64,000 nucleotides of DNA, taken from positions 1 to 64,000 of the forward strand of contig NZ_FCOI02000002.1 in NCBI RefSeq assembly GCF_001544795.2. The letters run 5' to 3'. The stretch is from Caballeronia temeraria (lineage in GTDB: Bacteria > Pseudomonadota > Gammaproteobacteria > Burkholderiales > Burkholderiaceae). The notes beneath the pieces were generated by a model that was not told the origin of the DNA, did no database searches, and saw only the letters and a program-made list of their open reading frames with translations. The position numbers were made by a program, and so were the translations under genes. Positions 9,016 to 17,260 of the stretch are shown here, one piece after another (position 1 is the first letter of the stretch; the number at the start of each line of letters is the position of its first letter).

Positions 9016-10284
9016 ATGAGCAGGTCCGCGAAACGTGCATCGAACCCTACGGCTCGCGCCGCAGCGACGTTCGCGCGCCGCACGCTGCGCGGTTTCGCCG
9101 GCGTGTCTCTCTTGATGAGCGTCGCGGCGGGCGCGCAGGCGCAGCAGAGCGACGGTCCGATCGTCATTCCGGGCAACGCCGAAACCAATCCGGCCGCCGC
9201 TGCCGACATGGCGCAAAAGCTGACCGCGCGCGCCACGACGCCCGTTGCGGCGGCGCCCGCGCCTGAAACGTCGCGGCCCGGCCCGAGCGGTTATCGCGCC
9301 GCGACGCGAGCCGCCGATGCCGCGATGCGCAACGCCGCGCTCGAACTCGACGCCCGCGCCGACGCCGCCGACGACTCCATGAACGACGCGAGCGGCATGA
9401 TCGTCATTCCCGGACCGGGCGAGGCGAAACCTGCGCGTGCGGTTGCAGCGCCTGCGCCTGCGCTTCAGAAAGCGCCGGTCGCGTCCGCTTCGCGCGATGT
9501 GATGCCCGTCGTCGTGACACACGACGATGCCGTCGCCCGCAACACGAATGCAAAGCCCGTCGCGGCGAGTCCCGCGACGCCCGTCGCCGCCGCATCGCCG
9601 ATGCGCCGCGTGAGCTTCAATCCATCGGCCGCTATTGCAGCCGCGCCGGCCGCGCCCGCGACGATGCAGGACGGCGAATCGATCCGGGCCGTCACGCTCG
9701 CCTTTCTCCAGCAGCAGGCCGCCGGTTTGCCGGGCAAGGTCGAGATCACCGTGACGCCGGTTTTTCCGCGCGGCCTCGCCGCCTGCTCCGCGCTCGACCC
9801 GTTCATGCCGACCGGCGCGCGTCTCTGGGGCCGTCTGACCGTGGGCGTGCGCTGTGTCGGCGAGCGTCCGTGGACGCTTTACGTGCAGGCGCGCGTGTCG
9901 ATCAACGCGACGTACTACACCGCCGCGCGCGCGATCGCGCCGGGCGAAGTGCTGAGCAACGCCGATCTCGTCGCCCGCGACGGCGATCTCACCGCGATGC
10001 CGCAGGCCATCGTCACCGATCCGGCTCAGGCCGTGGGCGCGGTCGCGCTCTCGCGTGTGCCCGCAGGCCTGCCGCTGCGCACCGACATGCTGCGCGCGGC
10101 GAGCTCGGTGTCGATCGGCCAGAACGTGCATGTGGTCGCGGGCGGCTCCGGCTTTTCGATTTCCGCCGACGGCACCGCGATGAGCAACGCGTCGCCCGGC
10201 CAGCAAGTACGCGTCAAAACTGCCGGCGGTCAGATCATCACCGGCATCGTGAAGGACAGTCAGACGGTGGAAGTGGCCCTGTAA
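9016..10284 (+). CDS. flgA: Flagellar P-ring assembly chaperone FlgA
   Basis: 422 aa from the ATG at 9016 (AGGAGAAAG upstream), much longer than enteric FlgA (about 220 aa). Residues 1-42 are a twin-Arg-rich signal sequence ending AQA. Residues about 43-215 are low-complexity Ala/Pro-rich and contain a repeated (D/S)G-x-IVIPG motif at 46 and 126. The C-terminal part (about 220-422) is the SAF/FlgA chaperone fold: VEITVTPVFPRGLAAC, ARAIAPGEVLSNADLVARDG and VKTAGGQIITGIVKDS. It chaperones FlgI in the periplasm. It is divergent from flgB and shares the candidate FlhDC box. Confidence 0.93.
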   Translation: MSRSAKRASNPTARAAATFARRTLRGFAGVSLLMSVAAGAQAQQSDGPIVIPGNAETNPAAAADMAQKLTARATTPVAAAPAPETSRPGPSGYRAATRAADAAMRNAALELDARADAADDSMNDASGMIVIPGPGEAKPARAVAAPAPALQKAPVASASRDVMPVVVTHDDAVARNTNAKPVAASPATPVAAASPMRRVSFNPSAAIAAAPAAPATMQDGESIRAVTLAFLQQQAAGLPGKVEITVTPVFPRGLAACSALDPFMPTGARLWGRLTVGVRCVGERPWTLYVQARVSINATYYTAARAIAPGEVLSNADLVARDGDLTAMPQAIVTDPAQAVGAVALSRVPAGLPLRTDMLRAASSVSIGQNVHVVAGGSGFSISADGTAMSNASPGQQVRVKTAGGQIITGIVKDSQTVEVAL

Positions 10285-10407
10285 AAACAGGTTTTGTTCG
10301 GTCCCCCACACTTGTTTCATTTTGTTGCAAATGCGCCGGATGCCCGTCAGATAAGGCTCTGAGCGATATATGCACGACGAACGGCAGTTTGCGGTCTGCA
10401 GCGAGGG

Positions 10408-10435
10408 TAAAGTTTTCAACACCCGTCGCCGTTAA
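10408..10435 (+). promoter_or_regulatory. Sigma-28 (FliA) promoter of flgM
   Basis: TAAAGTTT at 10408-10415 is a perfect FliA -35 element; GCCGTTAA at 10428-10435 differs from the GCCGATAA -10 consensus at one base. The spacer is 12 bases rather than 11. The expected start is near 10442, just ahead of flgM. This matches the known late promoter of flgM in other bacteria. Confidence 0.78.
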
Positions 10436-10455
10436 AGGACTCAACACGTTCGGGA

Positions 10456-10797
10456 ATGGACATCGTGAAGATCGAATCGAATAGCAACACCACTCTGGCA
10501 AGCCTTCAGGACAACCTGCAACGCGCGTCGCAAAACGACGCAAAAGGTGCCGCGGGCGCCGTGCAACAACCGCAGACGGGCGCGAGCGCGTCGCAGAACT
10601 CGACGGTGAGCCTGTCGTCGCTGTCGAGCGACCTGCGCGCATCGAACGGCTCGGACATCGATACGGCGAAAGTCGAATCGATCAAGGCCGCGATCCGCGA
10701 CGGCAGCCTGAAGATGGACACGAGCAAGATCGCCGACGGCATGCTGAGCACCGCCCGCGATCTGCTGCAAACGAGAACCCCGCCGACCGGCGGCTGA
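10456..10797 (+). CDS. flgM: Anti-sigma-28 factor FlgM
   Basis: 113 aa, slightly longer than the enteric protein (97 aa). The C-terminal helices that hold FliA are visible: VSLSSLSSDLRA, DIDTAKVESIKAAIRDGSLK and KIADGMLSTARDLLQ, the FlgM signature pattern. It binds sigma-28 until the hook is complete and is then exported. The start is uncertain: ATG at 10456 or GTG at 10465 (VKIESNSN), the latter nearer to the usual FlgM N-terminus. It has its own sigma-28 promoter and pairs with flgN downstream. Confidence 0.92.
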   Translation: MDIVKIESNSNTTLASLQDNLQRASQNDAKGAAGAVQQPQTGASASQNSTVSLSSLSSDLRASNGSDIDTAKVESIKAAIRDGSLKMDTSKIADGMLSTARDLLQTRTPPTGG

Positions 10798-10879
10798 CGC
10801 TGACGAGGCGCGCGACGAGCGCGTGACGGCGAGCGTTCGCGAAACCGGCGGCTTTTCAAACCGCTATCCGAGCGAAGCA

Positions 10880-11314
10880 ATGAGAGACGCCCTGCTTGCC
10901 ACCGTCACCGAAGAAGTCGCCGCTGTTCAGGCCTTCGAATCCCTCCTCGTCGATGAGGAAAAAGCGCTGATCGCCGCGCAGCCGCTGCCGGCGCTGCCCA
11001 CGATCATCGAACACAAGACGGCGCTCACCGAGCGCATCGCCGAACTCGAAAAAGCGCGCGACGAACAGTTGAACGCGCTCGGTTTTCCGGGCGGCTTCGT
11101 CGGCATGGAGGCCGCCGCCGTGGGTGACGCGGCCATCGCCGAACAATGGGCGCTGCTCACTGCCGCCGCCCGTCGCGCGAAGCAGGGCAACAACAACAAC
11201 GGCGTGCTGATCCGCACCCGCATGGACTACAACCGCAAAACGCTCGCCGCGTTGCAGGTCGCTCCGTCGAAGAGCGGCTTTTACGGTCCGGACGGCCGCC
11301 TGCCGGGCGCCTGA
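10880..11314 (+). CDS. flgN: Flagellar export chaperone FlgN
   Basis: 144 aa from the ATG at 10880; a GTG start at 10823 would add 19 unlikely residues. The protein is mainly helical: LLATVTEEVAAVQAFESLLV then EHKTALTERIAELEKARDEQ, followed by a C-terminal NNGVLIRTRMDYNRKTLAAL, the FlgN-family pattern. It is the cytosolic chaperone of the hook-filament junction proteins FlgK and FlgL. It is the second gene of the flgMN transcript, which ends at a strong terminator. Confidence 0.9.
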   Translation: MRDALLATVTEEVAAVQAFESLLVDEEKALIAAQPLPALPTIIEHKTALTERIAELEKARDEQLNALGFPGGFVGMEAAAVGDAAIAEQWALLTAAARRAKQGNNNNGVLIRTRMDYNRKTLAALQVAPSKSGFYGPDGRLPGA

Positions 11315-11336
11315 CCGCCAGTTTTCGCCTCTCGAA

Positions 11337-11374
11337 CGGCGCGCGCTTCCTGCGAGGCGCGCGCCGCTTTTGTT
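11337..11374 (+). terminator. Rho-independent terminator after flgN
   Basis: A perfect 10-base stem (CGGCGCGCGC / GCGCGCGCCG) with a 10-base loop, followed by TTTTGTTT. It separates flgMN from the flhB promoter region. Confidence 0.88.
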
Positions 11375-11388
11375 TCCCGCGCTTTCAT

Positions 11389-11426
11389 CGACCGAATAAC
11401 CCCCTTTTCCCCGGCTTTATCCGCCG
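11389..11426 (+). promoter_or_regulatory. Candidate FlhDC box upstream of flhB
   Basis: Inverted repeat with arms CGACCGAATAAC and TTTATCCGCCG. The AATA and TATC cores are 19 bases apart. It aligns with the repeats before flgB and flhF, including the C-run and G-run on either side of the centre. It lies about 100 bases ahead of flhB, a plausible activator position. Confidence 0.5.
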
Positions 11427-11523
11427 ATGGCCGCTCGACGCCATCCGCAATAATCGCTTTCATCAAAAAGCGGCCTCGTGCCGCTCGTATCCGGAAACGA
11501 TGGAAGCAACGGAGTAAGGCCCG

Positions 11524-12732
11524 GTGGCAGAAGAAAGCGATCTCGAAAAAACCGAATCAGCCACTCCCAAGCGCCTGGAAAAGGCGCGGGAGGAAGGCCA
11601 GGTTGCGCGTTCGCGGGAGCTCGCGTCTTTCGCGCTGCTCGCGGCGGGATTTTTCGGCGTGTGGGGTTTATCCGGTTCGATCAGCCAGCATTTGCAGTCG
11701 ATTCTGCGCGGCGCGTTCACCTTCGATCACGCGGCCGTGCTCGACACGCGCCAGATGATGATCGGCGCGGCGAACGCGAGCAAGGAAGGGCTGTTCGCGG
11801 TGCTGCCCGTGCTGCTGATGACGGCGTTCGCCGCGCTGGCCGCGCCGATGGCGCTCGGCGGCTGGCTCATCACGACCAAGCCGCTTGCGCCGAACTTCGG
11901 CCGTCTGAATCCGATCAGCGGCCTCGGCAAGATTTTCTCGATGCAAGGGCCGGTGCAGCTCGGCATGTCGGTGCTGAAGACGATCGTCGTCGGCGGCATG
12001 GCGGGCTCGGCGATCTGGAGCCGCAAAGCCGAAGTGCTCGGCCTGCTGACGAAGCCGGTCAATCTGGCGCTCGCCGATGCGATGCACCTGATTTTCGTGT
12101 GCTGCGGCATGGCGATCGGCGGACTGTTTCTCGTCGCGGCCGTCGACGTGCCGTACCAGCTTTTCTCGCACGCGAAGAAGCTGCGCATGAGCAAGGAAGA
12201 AGTGAAGCGCGAGCACAAGGAAAGCGAAGGCGATCCGCACATCAAGGGCAAGATCCGCCAGCAGCAGCGCGCGGCGGCCCGTCGCCGGATGATGCAGGCG
12301 ATTCCGACCGCCGATGTGATCGTCACGAACCCGACGCACTTCGCCGTCGCGCTGAAATACACCGACGGCGAGATGCGCGCGCCGAAGGTCGTCGCGAAGG
12401 GCGTGAATCTGGTCGCGGCGCGCATCCGCGAAATGGGCCGCGAGCACAACGTGCCGCTGCTCGAAGCGCCGCCGCTCGCGCGTGCGCTGTATCACAACGT
12501 CGAGATCAACCGCGAGATTCCGGGCGCGCTCTACGGCGCGGTCGCGCAGGTGCTGGCGTGGGTCTACCAGCTCAAGCGCTACAAGGAAGATGGCGGCGAG
12601 AAGCCGGACGAGCCGTCCGATCTCGACGTGCCGAAGGAACTGGACAAAGGCGGCGTTTCCGACGCCGACGCCGACGAGGAAGCCGCAGAGGCGCTCGCTG
12701 GCGACAACACTGACAAGGGAGCCGCAGCATGA
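11524..12732 (+). CDS. flhB: Flagellar type III export switch protein FlhB
   Basis: 402 aa from a GTG at 11524, preceded by GGAGTAAGG. N-terminal EKTESATPKRLEKAREEGQV is the family signature; four membrane segments span about residues 33-210. The self-cleavage motif NPTH starts at N269, within VTNPTHFAVALKY. The C-terminal extension is acidic. It sets substrate specificity from rod/hook to filament proteins. The stop overlaps the flhA start by four bases (ATGA). Confidence 0.97.
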   Translation: MAEESDLEKTESATPKRLEKAREEGQVARSRELASFALLAAGFFGVWGLSGSISQHLQSILRGAFTFDHAAVLDTRQMMIGAANASKEGLFAVLPVLLMTAFAALAAPMALGGWLITTKPLAPNFGRLNPISGLGKIFSMQGPVQLGMSVLKTIVVGGMAGSAIWSRKAEVLGLLTKPVNLALADAMHLIFVCCGMAIGGLFLVAAVDVPYQLFSHAKKLRMSKEEVKREHKESEGDPHIKGKIRQQQRAAARRRMMQAIPTADVIVTNPTHFAVALKYTDGEMRAPKVVAKGVNLVAARIREMGREHNVPLLEAPPLARALYHNVEINREIPGALYGAVAQVLAWVYQLKRYKEDGGEKPDEPSDLDVPKELDKGGVSDADADEEAAEALAGDNTDKGAAA

Positions 12733-14834
12733 ACGCGCGCGCTGGATTTTTCGCCAAACGACCCGACGCGCTCGGCACGCAGAACCTTCGAGCCCTCGCC
12801 GGCCCGATCCTGATCTGCATGATCCTGGGCATGATGATTCTGCCCTTGCCGTCGTTTCTGCTGGACTTGCTGTTCACCTTCAACATCGCGCTGTCGGTGA
12901 TGGTGCTGCTCGTCAGCATGTACACGCAAAAGCCGCTCGATTTCGCGGCCTTCCCGAGCGTGCTGCTGTTCTCGACGCTGCTGCGCCTTTCGCTGAACGT
13001 CGCGTCGACGCGTATCGTGCTGCTCGAAGGCCATACCGGTCCGGATGCGGCGGGTCAGGTGATCGAATCGTTCGGGCACTTTCTCGTCGGCGGGAACTTC
13101 GCGGTCGGTATCGTCGTGTTCGTGATCCTGATGATCATCAACTTCATGGTGATCACGAAGGGCGCGGGCCGTATCGCGGAAGTCGGCGCGCGCTTCACGC
13201 TCGACGCGATGCCCGGCAAGCAGATGGCCATCGACGCCGATCTGAACGCCGGCCTCATCAACGAAGAAACCGCGAAGAAGCGCCGCCAGAGCGTGGCGCA
13301 GGAAGCCGAGTTCTACGGTTCGATGGACGGTGCGTCGAAGTTCGTGCGCGGCGACGCGATCGCCGGCTTGCTGATCATGGTGATCAACGTGGTGGGCGGG
13401 CTGATCGTCGGCATGCTTCAGCACGACATGGACTTCGGGCACGCGGCGACCAACTACACGCTGCTGACGATCGGCGATGGCCTCGTCGCGCAGATTCCGT
13501 CGCTCATCATCTCGACGGCGGCCGGTGTGATCGTGTCGCGCGTCGCGACCGAGGAGGACATCGGCACGCAGCTGACCGGCCAGTTGTTCCAGAACCCGCG
13601 CGTGCTGATGATCACGGGCGTGATCATCGGCGTGATGGGTCTGATTCCGGGCATGCCGCACTTCGCGTTCATTCTGCTCGGCGGCGGCCTGATCTACGCC
13701 GCACGTTCGATGAACAAGCGCGCCGAAGCGAAGAAGAAGAGCGCCGTCACCGATGTCACGCCGCTCCAGGCGAGCGCCGCGGCCGCTTCCGCGGAGAATG
13801 CGGAGGCGAGCTGGGAGGATGTGTCGCTGATCGATCCGCTCGGGCTGGAAGTGGGTTATCGGCTGATTCCGCTCGTCGATCGCAACAGCGATGGTGAGTT
13901 GCTCAAGCGCATCAAGGGCATTCGCAAGAAGTTCGCACAGGAAATCGGCTTTTTGCCGCCGGTCATCCATATTCGCGACAATCTCGAGCTGCGGCCGAAT
14001 GGGTACCGGATTGCGTTGAAGGGCGTGGAAGTGGGCGTCGGCGAAGCGTTCCCCGGCCAGTGGCTCGCGATCAATCCGGGACAGGTGTCGGCGGCGCTGC
14101 CCGGCACGCAGACGCAGGACCCGGCGTTCGGTCTTCCGGCGGTGTGGATCGACACGAACCTGCGCGAGCAGGCTCAGGTGTACGGCTACACAGTCGTCGA
14201 TGCCAGCACGGTTGTCGCGACGCATCTGAATCATCTCGTCGTCACGCACGCGGCCGAGTTGCTCGGCCGTCAGGAAGTGCAGGCGCTGCTGGAGCGCATT
14301 GGCAAGGACACGCCGTCGCTCACGGACGATCTCGTGCCGAAGGTGCTGTCGCTCACGACGCTGCAGAAGGTGCTGCAGAATCTGCTCGACGAAAGTGTGC
14401 CGATCCGCGATATGCGCACGATTCTCGACGCGTTGCAGGAACACGCGCCGCGCGTCTCCGATGCGCACGATCTCACGGCGGCGGTGCGCCTCGCGCTGGG
14501 TCGCGCGATCACGCAGCAGTGGTATCCGGGTAACGACGATCTACAGGTGATGGGCCTCGATCCGAAGCTGGAGCGCGTGTTGTCGCAGGCTTTGTCGACG
14601 GGGCCGAATCCGGGGTTGGAGCCGGGGCTCGCGCAGACGCTGATGAACTCGACGCAAAACGCGATCATGCGCCAGCAGAATCTCGGCTTGCCGCCGGTGT
14701 TGCTGGTTCAGCATTCGCTGCGTGCGATGCTGGCCAGGTTTCTGCGGAGGAGCTTGCCGCAGTTGAAGGTGATCTCGTATGCGGAAGTGCCGGATACGCG
14801 GAATGTGAAGGTGGTGAATTTGATTGGGGCTTGA
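12729..14834 (+). CDS. flhA: Flagellar type III export gate protein FlhA
   Basis: 701 aa, full length. Membrane helices run through about residue 335 and include the conserved FHIPEP-region block NVASTRIVLLEGHTGPDAAG and the cytoplasmic loop AEVGARFTLDAMPGKQMAID. The C-terminal cytosolic docking domain (from about 360) ends in RFLRRSLPQLKVISYAEVPD. It forms the export-gate nonamer with FlhB. The usual next gene in this family, flhF, is absent; instead the stop codon directly abuts the stop of an opposing unknown gene. The last ~80 codons use more T/G-ended Leu and Gly codons than the body of the gene. Confidence 0.97.
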   Translation: MNARAGFFAKRPDALGTQNLRALAGPILICMILGMMILPLPSFLLDLLFTFNIALSVMVLLVSMYTQKPLDFAAFPSVLLFSTLLRLSLNVASTRIVLLEGHTGPDAAGQVIESFGHFLVGGNFAVGIVVFVILMIINFMVITKGAGRIAEVGARFTLDAMPGKQMAIDADLNAGLINEETAKKRRQSVAQEAEFYGSMDGASKFVRGDAIAGLLIMVINVVGGLIVGMLQHDMDFGHAATNYTLLTIGDGLVAQIPSLIISTAAGVIVSRVATEEDIGTQLTGQLFQNPRVLMITGVIIGVMGLIPGMPHFAFILLGGGLIYAARSMNKRAEAKKKSAVTDVTPLQASAAAASAENAEASWEDVSLIDPLGLEVGYRLIPLVDRNSDGELLKRIKGIRKKFAQEIGFLPPVIHIRDNLELRPNGYRIALKGVEVGVGEAFPGQWLAINPGQVSAALPGTQTQDPAFGLPAVWIDTNLREQAQVYGYTVVDASTVVATHLNHLVVTHAAELLGRQEVQALLERIGKDTPSLTDDLVPKVLSLTTLQKVLQNLLDESVPIRDMRTILDALQEHAPRVSDAHDLTAAVRLALGRAITQQWYPGNDDLQVMGLDPKLERVLSQALSTGPNPGLEPGLAQTLMNSTQNAIMRQQNLGLPPVLLVQHSLRAMLARFLRRSLPQLKVISYAEVPDTRNVKVVNLIGA

Positions 14835-15740
14835 TTACTGCGCGGCACGCTCCGAATCATGCTCCGATGAAGACGAAATATAGAGCCTGACGGGGTTGCC
14901 GCCGGAGTCGAGGTCAGCTTCAGCCAGAAAGCGGATCGAGTCGGCCGATGCCATCGCTCGCACGTACCGGTTATTCGGTCGATTGAAAGCCGAATCGATC
15001 ACGATTGCCGGGATGCGCGAGACCTCTCCGTCCAGCGTAATCTTGCACGCGCCAGTTGCCATGTCGAACTCCGAAATGACGCCGACATACGGCACGGGCG
15101 TCTCGGATTTGATGGCGTCTGGCCCTGCGAACGCATGCTTGTGATCGGCGCTTAAGGTCATGAGCCGGTGCCCTTCGGTGTAGAGATCGATGCGACTGCA
15201 CGAGCGGTCGATTGGGCTAAGCGCGTGGCGTACGTCGGGACGAAGGACGTCGGTTAGCTTCTCGATAAGAGACACGAGCTTCCCGGTCACGTTCATGACA
15301 CTTTCAGTACTCGCCTGATTGTTGCGCAGCGCCAATTGGAGCGCGTCGTGAAAATGCTTCAATCCCTCGTTGACGTATTTCATTTGATCCTGCTCGCGCC
15401 GAGACAATACATATTGAACAACGACAGCAAGCGCAGCCCCAAACGCACCGGACCACAGTTCCTTGCTAGTCGCCACGCTTTTCACCATTGCCAGGACTTC
15501 GAAGCAACGATGTTCCACGACGGGAGCGCACACCACGCGGACATCGAGCGTCTCGAGACGTGTGTTGAGTTCACCCGTGAGCAAGACATTGGAGCACAAC
15601 GCGAAGATGCGTGCTAAGCCCTGAATGGACTGTCCTAGCTGATTCAGATCAATCTCATGCGATGCGGCTTCCTTGCCTTCGTATCGCACGCTGATGGTGG
15701 AGAGGCAGTGCCACGCCGTGACTTCGATGACTTCAGACAT
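14835..15740 (-). CDS. Hypothetical protein with one membrane segment
   Basis: 301 aa that I do not recognise. The N-terminal ~90 residues look like an alpha/beta domain (TISVRYEGKEAASHEIDLNQ, LDVRVVCAPV). Residues 95-113 (LWSGAFGAALAVVVQYVLS) form a probable membrane helix, followed by a basic/charged helical stretch (SRREQDQM) and a soluble C-terminal domain rich in beta (GVISEFDMATGACKITLDG). Base composition is visibly more AT-rich than its neighbours, suggesting acquisition by transfer. The stop codon touches the flhA stop with no base between. The ribosome site is weak. It sits at the point where the flhA-flhF linkage is broken. Confidence 0.8.
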   Translation of the reverse strand: MSEVIEVTAWHCLSTISVRYEGKEAASHEIDLNQLGQSIQGLARIFALCSNVLLTGELNTRLETLDVRVVCAPVVEHRCFEVLAMVKSVATSKELWSGAFGAALAVVVQYVLSRREQDQMKYVNEGLKHFHDALQLALRNNQASTESVMNVTGKLVSLIEKLTDVLRPDVRHALSPIDRSCSRIDLYTEGHRLMTLSADHKHAFAGPDAIKSETPVPYVGVISEFDMATGACKITLDGEVSRIPAIVIDSAFNRPNNRYVRAMASADSIRFLAEADLDSGGNPVRLYISSSSEHDSERAAQ

Positions 15741-15815
15741 TGTTTGTGATCTTCGACGAATAATCTCGTCATCCTAAGCAATGCATCTGACGCCGCACAT
15801 CTCCCGAACGGACGA

Positions 15816-15843
15816 CTTGCGCCGGACATCGATCCGACGCAAG
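15816..15843 (-). other. Hairpin downstream of sdaA
   Basis: CTTGCG and CGCAAG arms enclose inner CGGA/TCCG arms with single mismatches. It lies 9-36 bases after the sdaA stop on the minus strand. There is no T-run after it, so termination is uncertain. Confidence 0.4.
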
Positions 15844-15851
15844 CCGCGGCC

Positions 15852-17240
15852 TCAACACTCCACAATATTCACCGCCAACCCGCCGCGCGACGTTTCCTTG
15901 TACTTGGTCTTCATATCCGCGCCGGTTTCTCGCATGGTCTTGATGACCGAATCGAGCGAAACATAATGTGATCCATCCCCGCGCATCGCCATGCGCGCCG
16001 CGTTGACGGCTTTCACCGAACCCATCGCGTTGCGCTCGATGCACGGAATCTGCACCATCCCGCCGACCGGATCGCACGTCAGCCCGAGGTTGTGCTCCAT
16101 GCCGATTTCCGCAGCGTTCTCGACCTGCGCCGGCGTGCCGCCGAGCACCGCGGCCAACGCGCCCGCCGCCATCGAACAGGCAACGCCGACTTCGCCCTGA
16201 CATCCGACTTCCGCACCGGAAATCGACGCGTTCATCTTGTACAGAATGCCGATCGCCGCCGCCGTCAGCAGAAAATCGATCACGCCCTGCGTGTTCGAGC
16301 CCGGCACGAAGCGGTCGTAGTAATGCAGCACCGCCGGAATGATGCCCGCCGCGCCGTTCGTCGGCGCCGTGACCACGCGTCCGCCGATCGCGTTCTCCTC
16401 GTTCACGGCGATCGCGTAGAGATTGATCCAGTCGATCATCGACAAAGGATCGCGCAGCGCCTGCTCCGGCTTGCCCGCCAGCGCCTTGTACAACTGCGGC
16501 GCGCGACGTTTCACCTGAAACGGCCCGGGCAAATGCCCTTCCGCGTCCGGATTGCCGATGCCGCAGCCACGCGCGACGCAATCCTGCATCACGTCCCAGA
16601 TGCGCAGCAGGCCGGTGCGAATGTCCTCCTCGCTGTGCCAGACGCGCTCGTTGTCCCACATCAGCTGCGCGATCGACTTGCCCGATTCCGCGCACATCTT
16701 CATCAGCTCGTCGCCGGTCTGGAACGGATACGGCAACTGCTCGTGCGCGGTCAGCACCGCCGTGTTCGCCGCGCCCGCCGTCACCACGAAGCCGCCACCG
16801 ACCGACAGATACGTCGACTCGCGCAGCAACGTGCCGTTCGCATCGAAAGCATGGAGCTTCATGCCGTTCGGATGCTCGGGCAGCGCCTGCCGGTAGAACG
16901 CGATGTTCTCCTTGATCGTGAACGGAATCTTGTGCACGCCGAGCAACGCGAGCGTTTTCGACGTCCGCACCTGTTCCAGCCGAGGCACGATGCTCGATGC
17001 ATCGACGGTATCGGGTGCGTCGCCCATCAGGCCGAGCATCACGCCGCGATCCGTGCCGTGGCCTTTGCCCGTCGCGCCGAGCGATCCGTACAGCTCGCAT
17101 TTCACCGATGCCGTGGATTCCAGCAGTCCGTCGCGCTCGAGCCCTTGCGCGAACATCAACGCCGCGCGCATCGGTCCGACGGTGTGCGAGCTCGAAGGGC
17201 CGATGCCGATCTTGAAGAGGTCGAATACGCTGACTGCCAT
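15852..17240 (-). CDS. sdaA: L-serine ammonia-lyase (L-serine dehydratase)
   Basis: 462 aa from the ATG at 17240 (AGGGACATC upstream); a longer in-frame start at 17396 gives non-family sequence. N-terminal [20 protein letters not shown] is the beta-domain signature. Iron-sulfur cysteines are visible in [15 protein letters not shown] and [18 protein letters not shown]. It converts L-serine to pyruvate and ammonia using a [4Fe-4S] cluster. It is on the same strand as the glycine cleavage genes, whose product (via GlyA) feeds serine, so the neighbourhood is coherent for glycine/serine catabolism. Confidence 0.96.
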   Translation of the reverse strand: MAVSVFDLFKIGIGPSSSHTVGPMRAALMFAQGLERDGLLESTASVKCELYGSLGATGKGHGTDRGVMLGLMGDAPDTVDASSIVPRLEQVRTSKTLALLGVHKIPFTIKENIAFYRQALPEHPNGMKLHAFDANGTLLRESTYLSVGGGFVVTAGAANTAVLTAHEQLPYPFQTGDELMKMCAESGKSIAQLMWDNERVWHSEEDIRTGLLRIWDVMQDCVARGCGIGNPDAEGHLPGPFQVKRRAPQLYKALAGKPEQALRDPLSMIDWINLYAIAVNEENAIGGRVVTAPTNGAAGIIPAVLHYYDRFVPGSNTQGVIDFLLTAAAIGILYKMNASISGAEVGCQGEVGVACSMAAGALAAVLGGTPAQVENAAEIGMEHNLGLTCDPVGGMVQIPCIERNAMGSVKAVNAARMAMRGDGSHYVSLDSVIKTMRETGADMKTKYKETSRGGLAVNIVEC

Positions 17241-17260
17241 GATGTCCCTGCCTTTTGAGA

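Noticed and set aside
16508..16521. GTTTCACCTGAAAC inside sdaA resembles parS
   Set aside because: One mismatch sits in the central CG that ParB recognises, and the outer bases do not match. It lies far from the parS in mnmG.
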